Below, piece after piece: positions 43,790-53,673 of a stretch of 64,000 nt of DNA. A program made the translations under genes and the position numbers. Origin of the DNA: Massilia sp. CF038 (lineage in GTDB: Bacteria > Pseudomonadota > Gammaproteobacteria > Burkholderiales > Burkholderiaceae_D); assembly GCF_900129765.1 (NCBI RefSeq), contig NZ_FQWU01000002.1, positions 806,001-870,000 of the forward strand. The letters are read 5' to 3'. Under the pieces are notes generated by a model. The model did not search any database and was not told where the DNA came from. It saw only the letters and a list, made by a program, of their open reading frames with translations. Positions within the stretch are counted from its first letter, which is position 1; each line of letters begins with the position of its first letter.

Positions 43790-46700
43790 ATGGAAACCGA
43801 TCCCGCCCTGCTCGCGACCCCGCCCGGCATTCCGGCCGACGGCCGGGTTTTGCTGGACGCGGTGCTATTGAAGCGCTTGCGCAAGGGGCGCGCGTTGAGC
43901 CAGGAAGCGCTGGCCAGTCTGTGCTTCGGGCGCCAGCTGTGCGTCTCGATCGCCTCCATCAAACGTGCCGAGGCCGGCAAGCACGTGCTGTATCGCACGG
44001 CCCGCCATTTGGCGACCGTGTTCGACATAGATCCCGAGCAACTGCGCTGTTCCACGGCGCCCGGCGCAGTGGCGCCGCCACCGACAGGTCCGCTTGCCGG
44101 TTTGGAGCCGGCGCTCGGTGCCGACCACGGCGCCGCGCGCTATGTGATCGAAGTGCACGCGGAATTGGCGGCGTCGCCTGACGAGCGCGACACCAGCACG
44201 CTGGTGCTGCGCGTTAGCCAGTTCGGGGGACGGGTGTCGATCTGCCAAGACGGGCGTTTGATCGCCGTGTTCGGGTTGCCCCAGGCCTATCTGAGCGATG
44301 CCGAACGGGCCATGCGCTGCGCGCTCGAGCTGGCACGCCATCCGGCCCTGGAAGGCAGCGCCAGCGTTGCCGTGCAACTGGCGCGCTGGGCCGATGCCAC
44401 CGAGCCGGCAGCCGAGCGCATCCGTCTCCCGCTGTCGGTCAAGGCCGGCGAACCGAGCATCTGGGTCGCGCATGCGCTCGCACTACAGTTACGCAACACC
44501 TTCGTCTTTGCGCCAGCGCCGCCGCGGGCCGCGCAGTACCAGCGCTTCGTCGCCATGGCCGCTGGCGCCGCCGGCGCGGCCGGTCCGATGATCGGGCGCT
44601 ACGCTGAAATGCGTCAGTTCAAGGGCGTGATCGAAACCTTGCACGAGTTTCAGAGCGGTCACATCATCTATGTGCGCGGCCAGGCGGGCATCGGAAAGAG
44701 CCGTCTGTTGCAAGAATTCGCCGATGTGGGCCGCCAGGCCGGTAGCGCTTGCCACCACTGCGCGGTGCAAGACCTGGCGCTGCACGGCGCCAGTGCCACG
44801 CTGAGCCAGCTGGCGCGTACCCTGCTGGGCGCGGCCGGCGGCAGCGCTGCCATCGACACCGTCATCGGCGCCACCGTGCAGCGCCTGCAGTTGGCGGCCC
44901 CAACGGCGTTGTTCCTGAGTTTGCTGACCGACGCGTCGATGCGCAGCGACGATATGGCGCTTCTGGCCGCGATGTCGGTGGCCTCGCGCGAAAACGGCAT
45001 GCTGCACGCGCTGCAAGACTTGATCGTGGGATCGTCCATCAGCGCCCCCTTGCTCATCACGGTGGAAGACATCCATTGGGGCGACAGCGCGCTGTGCGCC
45101 GCCTTGGGCGCGCTTATCACCGGCACGCGCGACGCACCGGTGGTGTGGGTCCTTAGTGCGCGCAGCGAATGCGATATGCTGGAAACGTCCTTGCGGCCGT
45201 ATCTCGACGAGCTGCCATTGAGCGTGTTCGAACTGGCGCCCCTGTGCGAACGCGAAGCGGCGGTGCTGGCCAACCAGTTTGCGGCGGTCGACCAGGAGCA
45301 TCAGCGCCATTGCGTGGTGCTGGCACGCGGCAATCCCCTGTTCCTGACCCAGCTGCTGACCAATCCCGGCCATGGTTTGCCGGACAGCCTCATGCACCTG
45401 ATCCAGATCCGCATGGATGCGCTCAATGCCGAACACCGGCAAGCGCTGCGCATGGCTGCCGTGATCGGGCCCCGGTTCACGCTGTCGATGCTGCGCGCGG
45501 CCTTGCGCCAATCCGCTTACCTGCCCGAGAGTGCCGGCCGCCACTGTCTGGTACGGCGCTGCGGCGCCGACAGCTATACCTTCGTGCACGACCTGCTGCG
45601 GCGCTGCATTTATGATGCGATCGAACCGGCCCAGCGTCGGCGCCTGCATGGCACGGTGGCCGACCTGTATCGCGACAGCGATTCGGCCCTGCATGCGCAT
45701 CATTTGTGGTGCGCCAACGATGCCAGCGCGTTCGAAGTTGCGCTGGGCGCCTTGCGCGACAATCTGGCGGCACGGCGCTTTGGCGCCGCGCTTGACTTGA
45801 GCGCGCGCTGGCTCCCCACCCAGGCCACCAGCTTCGCGCTGGCACGCCTGCATGCGGACGCGCTGCACGGGACGGGCCAGATTGCCGATGCCCGTCGGGC
45901 CTACGAGCAGGCGCTCAGATTGGCGTGCTCGGCCGAGGAACGGATCGACGCGACCGTGGGCCTGGCGCGCGTGCTTAATATCCTGGAAATGCTCGACGAA
46001 GCGCAACATGTGCTCGAAGCGGTCTTGCCCGATGCGCTAGCACTCAAGAGCGACATTGCCCTGGCCCAGCTGCTGCACTTGAAGGGGAATATCTATTTCC
46101 CGCGAGGTAACTACGTCGCATGCCGCCACTACCAGGAACAATCGGTCTACCATGCGCGCGCGGGCAAGCATGTCGAAACCGAGATTTGCGCCTTGAGCGG
46201 CATGGGCGATTCGTACTACGCGCAAGGCGACATGCACCATGCGCGCGCGCTGTACGGTCAATGCTTGGACATCGCGTCGCAGCAACGCCTGCTGCAATAT
46301 GACGCGCCCAACCGCAGCGCGCTGGCCTCGACCTTGCACTATCTGGGCCAGAGCGCCGCGGCCGACAGCGGCGCGCGCGAAGCGGCCGCCCTGGCCAAGC
46401 AGCTCGGCAATCGGCGCGCGGAAATTTTCGCGCGCATGACCTCGGGCTGGATTTTGCTAGGATGCGGCAATACCGACGCGGCACAGGAAGAAGTGGCGAC
46501 GGCGCTGGACGTGAGCCGCAGCATGGGCGCCGCCCGCTTCGAACCCTTTCTCATGGAAAGCATGGCGCGCATCTCGTGGGCCCAGGGCGACAGTGCGCTG
46601 GCGCGGCGGCAAATCCAGTGGGCCGCCGACCAGATCACGCCGCTGCAGCTGCAGGGTTTCCTCGGCGCCTGGCTGCTGGGGACCCTGGCCCTGTTCTCGG

Positions 46701-47050
46701 ACCGGCCGGCAGTGCGCAAAAAGGCGCTGCGCCAGGGCGAGACCATGCTGGCCGGCGACTGCCTGGCGCACAACAGCTACCGCTTCCGCGTGGCAGCGGC
46801 GGAAGTGGCCTTACTCGACGGCGACCTGCGCGCCGCACAGCGCCACGCGGGCCACCTAAGCACGATGAACACGACAGGCGCCTGTGCCTGGCTTAACCAT
46901 CATGCCGCTCTGATCGAGACCTACACGCGCTGGCTGCTCACGCCGGGCGACCAGGTACGCACGCAGTTGCAGCAGTTGCGTGAGCGCGCGCTCGACTTCG
47001 GTTTCAGCCACACCATGCCGCGCCTGCACAATGTGCTGGCGCCCCTTTGA
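43790..47050 (+). CDS. HTH / cyclase-like / AAA ATPase / TPR regulator
   Basis: 1086 aa from the ATG at 43790. Residues 23-85: XRE-like HTH (LLKRLRKGRALSQEALASL, IKRAEAG). About 117-200: degenerate class III nucleotide-cyclase-like domain (GGRVSICQDGRLIAVFG, DAERAMRCALELA); metal-binding Asp residues are not evident, so it is probably sensory. About 265-560: AAA/STAND ATPase with Walker A GQAGIGKS (297-304) and Walker B LLITVED (421-427). The C-terminal half is TPR-like repeats. It is divergent from the 13-gene T6SS operon and is the best candidate for its transcriptional switch. Confidence 0.75.
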   Translation: METDPALLATPPGIPADGRVLLDAVLLKRLRKGRALSQEALASLCFGRQLCVSIASIKRAEAGKHVLYRTARHLATVFDIDPEQLRCSTAPGAVAPPPTGPLAGLEPALGADHGAARYVIEVHAELAASPDERDTSTLVLRVSQFGGRVSICQDGRLIAVFGLPQAYLSDAERAMRCALELARHPALEGSASVAVQLARWADATEPAAERIRLPLSVKAGEPSIWVAHALALQLRNTFVFAPAPPRAAQYQRFVAMAAGAAGAAGPMIGRYAEMRQFKGVIETLHEFQSGHIIYVRGQAGIGKSRLLQEFADVGRQAGSACHHCAVQDLALHGASATLSQLARTLLGAAGGSAAIDTVIGATVQRLQLAAPTALFLSLLTDASMRSDDMALLAAMSVASRENGMLHALQDLIVGSSISAPLLITVEDIHWGDSALCAALGALITGTRDAPVVWVLSARSECDMLETSLRPYLDELPLSVFELAPLCEREAAVLANQFAAVDQEHQRHCVVLARGNPLFLTQLLTNPGHGLPDSLMHLIQIRMDALNAEHRQALRMAAVIGPRFTLSMLRAALRQSAYLPESAGRHCLVRRCGADSYTFVHDLLRRCIYDAIEPAQRRRLHGTVADLYRDSDSALHAHHLWCANDASAFEVALGALRDNLAARRFGAALDLSARWLPTQATSFALARLHADALHGTGQIADARRAYEQALRLACSAEERIDATVGLARVLNILEMLDEAQHVLEAVLPDALALKSDIALAQLLHLKGNIYFPRGNYVACRHYQEQSVYHARAGKHVETEICALSGMGDSYYAQGDMHHARALYGQCLDIASQQRLLQYDAPNRSALASTLHYLGQSAAADSGAREAAALAKQLGNRRAEIFARMTSGWILLGCGNTDAAQEEVATALDVSRSMGAARFEPFLMESMARISWAQGDSALARRQIQWAADQITPLQLQGFLGAWLLGTLALFSDRPAVRKKALRQGETMLAGDCLAHNSYRFRVAAAEVALLDGDLRAAQRHAGHLSTMNTTGACAWLNHHAALIETYTRWLLTPGDQVRTQLQQLRERALDFGFSHTMPRLHNVLAPL

Positions 47051-47072
47051 GCTTCCTGTTCGGAGCATGCCC

Positions 47073-48344
47073 ATGTCCGTAGCCCAGCCGCACCGCGCCA
47101 CCGTCGACCAGCATTTGGCGTTGGCCGAGAAAAAACTTGCGCGCCTGCGTGCGCTGACCCCGATATTGCTGGATGTATCTCTGCGCGAGCCCTGCTTCGC
47201 GGCACCGATCGGCCATACCTTGCAAAACAAACTGGACTTGTTGCGCCTGGTTGACGAATTTGGCGTGCAAGACAAGATCATCGCCACGCTCGATTACCAG
47301 TTCGCACAGCATCCGCAAGTGGAAGACGATTTTTGCCGCCACCTGCAGCAGCATGGCTACGACCGGCGGCGCTGTTACGCGATGACGGCGATCGGCACGC
47401 ACGCGGCTGGCGCGTTCGTGCCCGGCGCGGGCATGTGCAAACTGGTCGAGTACGGCATTCCCAACACCATCCTGGAATTGGAATTGCTGCCCCGCCACAG
47501 CGATCCGGACCAGATGTGGGCCGACCTTGCGGCGAGCGCCGCATGGCTGCGGGCTCGGCTGGCGCCAGTCGATGGCAAGCCGGGACGCATTCTTGTCAAT
47601 ATCGTGGACTTGGTCGACACCTTCATGCAAGAGCGCGATCTGGCTTGCGCGGCGCTGGCACTGCTGGCCACGCTGGCGCTCGATGGTGTGTCGTTCGAGG
47701 ATGACCGCGGCACCTATTTCCCGTTCCAGGTTGGTGCCGTCGCCGCGGCCGCCAAGGCGATGCTGCGCGCGGACCAGCAAGTGCTGTGCCACGTCCACAC
47801 CGGCAATGGCATGGAAAACGCCTCGGTGATTGAGGCCTTGCTGCAAGGGGCCGATGGCTACTGGGGCGGGCTGGAACGCACATCGTCGACAATCGGCCAC
47901 GCCAGTCTGGGCGAGCTGATCGCCAACTTGACGCGCGCAGGCAATCGGCACATGGGTCGCCAGTATCGGATGGAGCGGCTGGCGCCGATCTGCGCCGAGA
48001 TGCATGAGATCAACACCGGCGCGCCCGTGCCGGACAATTGGCCCATCTTTGGTGCCAGCGCGTACCGTTCGGTGCTGTCCGACTTCGATCAATGCAGCGA
48101 GCGCGCCATGGACCTGGCGCCGGAAGCGATCGGCGCCCGCTACCTGCACCGCGTTGCCCCAGTGGGCAGCGACATTCCGGTATTGCAGGCGCGGGTATGG
48201 GAAGCGCTGCAGATCACGATCGACGCGGACATGGCGCGCAAGATGATCTTGCTGATGCGCGCTGATCTGCGCGAGAACCGGCGCATTGTCTACGACGAAG
48301 TGCCGCAATTGCGCGAACTGCACCGGCGTGCCAGTGCAGCTTGA
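47073..48344 (+). CDS. HMGL-like (DRE-TIM-type) enzyme of unknown substrate
   Basis: 423 aa from the ATG at 47073 with GGAG seven bases upstream; an ATG six bases earlier is too close. A TIM barrel of the isopropylmalate/homocitrate-synthase and HMG-CoA-lyase superfamily is suggested by ILLDVSLREPC (metal-binding Asp and catalytic Arg-Glu) and CHVHTGNGMENAS (metal His-x-His). The Asn in this motif is changed from the usual pattern, so the reaction is unclear. It follows the T6SS regulator by 22 bases and may be co-transcribed with it. Confidence 0.6.
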   Translation: MSVAQPHRATVDQHLALAEKKLARLRALTPILLDVSLREPCFAAPIGHTLQNKLDLLRLVDEFGVQDKIIATLDYQFAQHPQVEDDFCRHLQQHGYDRRRCYAMTAIGTHAAGAFVPGAGMCKLVEYGIPNTILELELLPRHSDPDQMWADLAASAAWLRARLAPVDGKPGRILVNIVDLVDTFMQERDLACAALALLATLALDGVSFEDDRGTYFPFQVGAVAAAAKAMLRADQQVLCHVHTGNGMENASVIEALLQGADGYWGGLERTSSTIGHASLGELIANLTRAGNRHMGRQYRMERLAPICAEMHEINTGAPVPDNWPIFGASAYRSVLSDFDQCSERAMDLAPEAIGARYLHRVAPVGSDIPVLQARVWEALQITIDADMARKMILLMRADLRENRRIVYDEVPQLRELHRRASAA

Positions 48345-49969
48345 GGCCGAACGTGAGGGGCAGATTCAGGCGCAGCAAGCGGCGTGGCGCACAGGATGAA
48401 GCGAAGTGAGCGTCGTCGCAGTACCGACGTGCGCCGTCCATCGCCTTGCGTGTTAAACGTGCTGCGATGCTGGGATGTCGATCTGTGCTCCTCCCATCGC
48501 AAACCTCGTATCAGGGCGGCGAGTAGCTGCCCGACGGTGGGTCAGTTTCCGTCGCGCACCCTGGGTTAATTCGGCGCCTGGGCCAACGAATGAAGATTAA
48601 AAAGAACTTCCTGGCTACCGCCCTGCCCGCGAAAATCCCGCAATCAGGGCGGCCTCAGGTCGAACCGAAAGTCCTGGCAAGAGCGCCAGCTTAAATCCGG
48701 CGGATTGGGTCAGAAGGAGGTTACACATTTTTAACACGGCCATGCTATCTCCGTCACAAGGGGCTTGATGCCTTGGGCACTGGCGTCAGTACTGCTGGGC
48801 TTTGGTGTAGTAGGTATATCGAGAGCTTATAAATGTATCCTGGGCGGAAGCGGTGTCCGCCGAGCACAAACATAAGCCGTTGTTTTTATTGATTTTATTT
48901 TTCCCTCAAAAAGCCAACCCACAAGCCCACCCCCGCGTGTTCAATAAGTCCCTTTGGTCAATTTACTGAACGTAAAAACGACGCCCATGCGTTAGAGTCT
49001 TCATAGGGAGAGAGGTTCAATTGTTTTTTCGGGCACTTCGCCTGCGTTGACAGCGTTCAATGTCCGGAAAGAATATCGAGCATTGACCAGTTGCAACATG
49101 ATTCAAGAAAATTAAAACTCGGAAATCACAATATTGCAAAACTTAAGCCAATCTCCAATGCCTGGATCGATGCCTCGACCATCGGCAACTGGATTCGAAC
49201 TGTCAAATTATTGGGCACTGCGGATTAACAATATAGATGCCAGTCTGCAAAGTCAAACCGCCTTCAGATAGGTTGTAGCCCCTTAAATCCGAGTTGACAT
49301 CACAGAGTTGTGGAAAGCGGGCGGTCCGACGGAGCACGATGTTTTCGAGTTCGAGGGTGCTGGTGTCAGCCCCGGCTCGATATAAGCCGTTGATTTTAAA
49401 GCCCCATTTTATTTATTTCGCTTTTTCCACCCACAAAACTACCCCTGTTTCTATAACTCTCTTGTTGAGCAAATTACGCCCGCCCTTCGTTGATGAACGA
49501 AAATGACCAAAGAGTTGGATTCAGTCCAACGTCCTCGGCGCAAACAATTTCTTTTAACGCCTACTTTTCATCTAACACGATTCGGCAATGCAACAATACG
49601 ACAGTTCGTCCTCTCAAATCAGCTTAGCAAACCGCTGGCGGCTTTCAAATTCAGATGCCTCCGTCGCGTACGGTGTCTCCTGAAGTAGCCTACGGCACAA
49701 AGTTCAATGGTCGGCACTCCACGGCAGCCCTTGTCTCTTTATAACGGCTGTGCAAGCCGCTGGCTGCCTTTTGCGATGAAACCGCTGCGCTTCTACCTCG
49801 CAGGAGACAGCGCCGCGATTAACCGTTTGCGCACTCGCGGACCAAGGACTCATGAAAGTCTCGTAGAGAAAGTATCATGCTTGCTCATGCAGCATAAATT
49901 CGTGGTTTTTCATTCAGAAAGTGAAAAACTTCTGCAGCCATCGATGAATTCGGGCGCTCAGGATCTGAA
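48345..49969. other. 1.6-kb AT-rich intergenic stretch with diverged repeat
   Basis: No convincing gene. It holds two diverged copies of an AT-rich segment: 48850-48970 and 49315-49480. Both contain ATAAGCCGTTG (48872 and 49382), then T-rich runs, CCA(A)CCCACAA and a (A)CCCC stretch, and end near AATTTAC/AAATTAC. Such a duplication next to a foreign cassette could be a former attachment or insertion site, but no integrase is present. The base composition changes here from GC-rich to AT-rich. Confidence 0.45.
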
Positions 49970-51421
49970 TCATTCCGGCTTTGGGCGTTTACTATCGATC
50001 TCCCCTTGCCCCTTAACGCCTTGGTCAGGGAGCACGTCCATACCTGCTCGTTCATCTCCACGCTTTTCGGCAGCTACAATATTGCCAATCACTTCTCGGT
50101 CAATGAGTATTGAGCTACGGCCTGCGGGCATCGCTGCGGGCGTCGGCACCTCGTCGGAATTCGCCTTGACACTCGGCTCTCGTGCTGCGGATTCGGCCAC
50201 GCGCACTAGGTCTACGGGCATGGCCGCCTTAGGGATTTTGGGAAGCCCGGGTCGTTGTAGGTAACCCGCATAACGCTGCTGCACGCGAGTCAAAAACGGC
50301 GCAAGTAAACGCCCGATGCGATTACCTTTCATACCAGCCCACGGCAAGACATGTATTTCCTTAAGTTTGAAACACACGGAAGCGCCGTCATACATCGCAA
50401 AAACGACCACTTCATCTTCCCGCTCAGAAAAATTTCCCCTCTCGACACTTAAATTTTTTGCAATTTCGCCATTGCTAACCCTAGCCCCCTTTAAAAGGTA
50501 GAGATCCAAATCCCCCTCATCTCCTCGAACGACGCAGTCGCAATCGGGTCTTATGTTGATCCAGTAATTCTTGCCATCTTTGAAAACGTCTCCAGGGGCA
50601 ATGGAGTCGTCGTGGAGTCCTTCCTTTCTAACGAACCGTTCCCCTTCGAGCACTTGAAGAAGCGTTTTTCTATAGGCCTCAGGATCGCTCTTCTGTTGGC
50701 GATTCATCTCGTCAGAAAAGGAATCTAATTCGAGGTGAAAAGGGGTCATTCGAGAGAACAAATTCCGGGTGATAACACGTCCCAACTCATCCGAAGCAGG
50801 AATTCCGTCGGCATCAAATGTTCCCCAGAGAATTGCAGGCCAATATACGCTACGGCTATAAAAATCAGAAAACATCGAATTCTTGGCCCGCTCGTACTCC
50901 TGCTCCCACGTTTTAAGTACCAAAACAGAAGGCGTGGACTGAATCCACTCATTTAGTACTACGAATACACCTTTTTTTAAAACATCGTCTTTACTGTAAA
51001 CGAAGATGTGAGAGGGCTGATCTCTCTGATACAGATGAGCAAATTTATGCAACGCGTCCTTAACCACATCCGGATCGTCATTTGTAAAGATGAACACCGG
51101 TGCCAACCTGCTATTCTTCAGCTTTACAAGAAACTCAACTTTCTCGTTGAGTTGTTGCTTCGCGAGCTGCGACGGAATTTTTACAGGGTTACCAGTTTCC
51201 GCATCAATTGGTATTACATGGAGCTGCCAATCCATAATGAAAAACGCGGCACCACTAAAATTCTGAAAATCAATATCGGCCGCGGGTAATGCATTAAGAC
51301 CAACAACGTGTCCCCCGTGCCCTTTTATCGACTCGATAATTTCCTCAATCTCAGAGCCTGCCTGCGCCAGTTCATCATCGATTACAACAGCCAACCCTTT
51401 AAATAAGCCTTGTGCGGACAT
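49970..51421 (-). CDS. Receiver-domain protein of the defence cassette
   Basis: 483 aa. Residues about 8-150 form a receiver-type fold with the full acidic pocket: Asp15-Asp16 (VVIDDEL), phosphoacceptor Asp64 (FFIMDWQL), Thr113 (FIFTND) and Lys144 (VYSKDD). The rest (150-483) is an unknown, mostly hydrophilic domain. The start overlaps the stop of the GHKL gene by one base (TAATG). I expect it to be phosphorylated by, or bind, that kinase-like protein, and to act on the nuclease or methyltransferases. No DNA-binding HTH is seen. Confidence 0.8.
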   Translation of the reverse strand: MSAQGLFKGLAVVIDDELAQAGSEIEEIIESIKGHGGHVVGLNALPAADIDFQNFSGAAFFIMDWQLHVIPIDAETGNPVKIPSQLAKQQLNEKVEFLVKLKNSRLAPVFIFTNDDPDVVKDALHKFAHLYQRDQPSHIFVYSKDDVLKKGVFVVLNEWIQSTPSVLVLKTWEQEYERAKNSMFSDFYSRSVYWPAILWGTFDADGIPASDELGRVITRNLFSRMTPFHLELDSFSDEMNRQQKSDPEAYRKTLLQVLEGERFVRKEGLHDDSIAPGDVFKDGKNYWINIRPDCDCVVRGDEGDLDLYLLKGARVSNGEIAKNLSVERGNFSEREDEVVVFAMYDGASVCFKLKEIHVLPWAGMKGNRIGRLLAPFLTRVQQRYAGYLQRPGLPKIPKAAMPVDLVRVAESAAREPSVKANSDEVPTPAAMPAGRSSILIDREVIGNIVAAEKRGDERAGMDVLPDQGVKGQGEIDSKRPKPE

Positions 51422-53673
51422 TATTCTTCTTCCTTAACAAAAGAAACGAGAAAATTAGCTCCGGACAAAAGTCTCTGCGATTTTAGATCACAGTATTCTA
51501 TGGAATACTCGTGACGTTCGAGCAGCTGCCGTGCGATGTACAATCCCAGGCCGCGCCCATCTTGTCCCTTGCCAGAGAAGAAAGGGTCAAAGATATAAGG
51601 TACATCATCGGACTTTATTCCAGGACCATTATCTGAGAATATTAAAGTTCCTTCCTCGCCATCCATCGATATCAGGATTTTCCGTTCCCCGATTTTACTT
51701 TCAAGCCAATAAGCAGCATTGTCAAACAAATTCAAGAAAAGCTGTAGCAATACGGCATCGGTAGTTTTAGCCACAAGAGGCGTTGCAGTCTCGTCAATTT
51801 CCAAGTCAATTTTCGCCGCATCCAATGCCGATTGGAATAAACGGACAACCTTGTCGAGAACGTCAGAAACTCGAATATCTTTACGGCGTTGCTTAGTCGA
51901 CTTAAACAACAGCTGCAAATCTTTCATTTGTGCTTGAATAAAGGAGAGAGTGCCGCGAACCATGGAGAGATCCCGAACAACAATCTCTTTGTCGAGCTCG
52001 CCCGGGCGTTGACTCTCGGAAATGAGCGAATCGACAACAGCCAATGTACGGTGCATTGCAACCATCAGGTCATGCGATGCTGTCTCGACGGAAAGTCCCA
52101 CACCTGCCAAGTGCTCGGTCGTTTCTGCCCGTTGCACCAGATATTTGCGCTCTGCCTTGTATAGCTTCGCGGCAGTTGCAATGTCTTGCTGAACCTTTTG
52201 CGGCGCGGCCAAGGCACTAACGGCAGCCACATCCAAAGCGGTCTGGACTTGCTCTTTCTTGAATACCTCTACTTCGCGCACGACACTAGATTTCTTGCGA
52301 TACAGTTCAAATGGGCCCTTACGAACCCAAGCTAAAATGAGCCGCAGTAGCGCAACAAAATCGGCCGTGGCATAACCCGTATCGATTAACCCTTCTCGAC
52401 TTGTTTTGTCTTTTAAATCAGGATTGGCTTTTTGAGTAATATTAACGTAGCCGACAACTTGATCGTTACTTAGAAATTCACTCGCACGGATAGTGCCTCG
52501 CGTGACATCAATCTGCAGCCAATCGTCCTCTGGATCCCCATATGGATACACCCGAATTCCGTCGCGATAAAGATATATACGGTGCTCTTTGATTAACTTC
52601 TTCTGCTCACCATCAAGCTCATACCGGCCTTTAGCATCATTACTAAAATCAAATACATAAAAAGCAAACGAAAAGGGACCGCAGTTGACACCACGCTGCT
52701 CCAACACGCCGCCATCCTTTCCGAAGTAATTTCGGAAGGCAGTCATTCCGGACAACTCTGCATCTTTTAAACTGAGGACAGTCGGCACTCCATCGAGTTC
52801 AAAATCGAATTGCAGTCGCTCTTGATCAAACCCCCCTACTACCTTAAGTACGGTTTGATTTTCAATTATATTTTCGAGCTTTTCCTTGTGAGCCACAGAA
52901 AATGGCTGATACTCCTCATCTCGGAAAATAGAGACCACAAATTCATCACTGGACTCTCTATCCGTGAGATTGTCGCTCCCTACGGCTTCGTTACCAACAA
53001 ATATCGACTGCAACCTAGTCAAATCTTCGTAGACTTTTGCTACCTTAGCCCGAGACCACGCGCTTGCAAGAGCAGAAATTTGGATGCGCGTCCCATGATT
53101 GGCTCGCGTAACCCTACGAGTACCAATCGATATTTGTGCAGGCTTTATATATGCTGGAGTCTCTGTTGAAGACAGCGTAATTCCGATGTCATCTAAGAAA
53201 AGCGCCGACTCAGTTTTGCCTAAAAAATTCTCGTCATACGAAGAGACATCAAGCGTGAGGGATTGCTCTGACTTTTGCCGCACCGCGCGAGTGCTGATTT
53301 CAATTTTACGGCCAAGCTTGAGTAGCGCAAAGCGACCTATTCCTTTCTCTCCCTGGATCACTCGACCCTTTTTTGTAACCGGACTGCCTTGTTTCCCGAT
53401 GAACTTTAATGGGGTCGCGGGGTTGACCCAGTGGTCCTCGATAATAGATTCGGTCATGCCAATGCCGTCATCTTCGATAATTATCCTCGACGTACTATTG
53501 GCTCCAAAATCCGGATCAAATCCCTCGAACGTGACCTTTACCCATGAGGCGTCCGCATCATAGGAATTTTTTATTATCTCAACAAGGGCGATACGTTCGT
53601 TTTTAATTAACTGATCACCTAACATTGTTAGGAGACGGGCGTAAGGGCGGAATTTGAGTTTCTTTTGGGTCAT
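51421..53673 (-). CDS. Dual GHKL protein: MORC/Hsp90-like ATPase plus histidine-kinase core
   Basis: 750 aa. N-terminal GHKL module of the MORC/MutL/Hsp90 type: N-box EIIKNSYDAD (33-41), DDGIGM (68-73) and GEKGIGRFA (108-116). Middle: unknown S5-like region to about 450, then a helical stretch. C-terminal histidine-kinase core: His534 in ETASHDLMVAM (H-box), N-box LNLFDNAAYWL (about 648-656), DNGPGI (681-686), GRGLGL (706-711). All key residues are present in both modules, so it can both bind ATP as a MORC-like ATPase and phosphorylate a receiver. It overlaps the upstream methyltransferase by ATGA and the downstream receiver gene by TAATG. Confidence 0.88.
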   Translation of the reverse strand: MTQKKLKFRPYARLLTMLGDQLIKNERIALVEIIKNSYDADASWVKVTFEGFDPDFGANSTSRIIIEDDGIGMTESIIEDHWVNPATPLKFIGKQGSPVTKKGRVIQGEKGIGRFALLKLGRKIEISTRAVRQKSEQSLTLDVSSYDENFLGKTESALFLDDIGITLSSTETPAYIKPAQISIGTRRVTRANHGTRIQISALASAWSRAKVAKVYEDLTRLQSIFVGNEAVGSDNLTDRESSDEFVVSIFRDEEYQPFSVAHKEKLENIIENQTVLKVVGGFDQERLQFDFELDGVPTVLSLKDAELSGMTAFRNYFGKDGGVLEQRGVNCGPFSFAFYVFDFSNDAKGRYELDGEQKKLIKEHRIYLYRDGIRVYPYGDPEDDWLQIDVTRGTIRASEFLSNDQVVGYVNITQKANPDLKDKTSREGLIDTGYATADFVALLRLILAWVRKGPFELYRKKSSVVREVEVFKKEQVQTALDVAAVSALAAPQKVQQDIATAAKLYKAERKYLVQRAETTEHLAGVGLSVETASHDLMVAMHRTLAVVDSLISESQRPGELDKEIVVRDLSMVRGTLSFIQAQMKDLQLLFKSTKQRRKDIRVSDVLDKVVRLFQSALDAAKIDLEIDETATPLVAKTTDAVLLQLFLNLFDNAAYWLESKIGERKILISMDGEEGTLIFSDNGPGIKSDDVPYIFDPFFSGKGQDGRGLGLYIARQLLERHEYSIEYCDLKSQRLLSGANFLVSFVKEEE

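Noticed and set aside
44489-46009. Minus-strand 506-codon frame opposite the HTH/AAA regulator
   Set aside because: Antisense shadow; the plus-strand gene has clear Walker motifs.
48345-49969. Small frames at 49294-49688 and 48384-48569
   Set aside because: Short, without ribosome-binding sites, and overlapping AT-rich repeat sequence.
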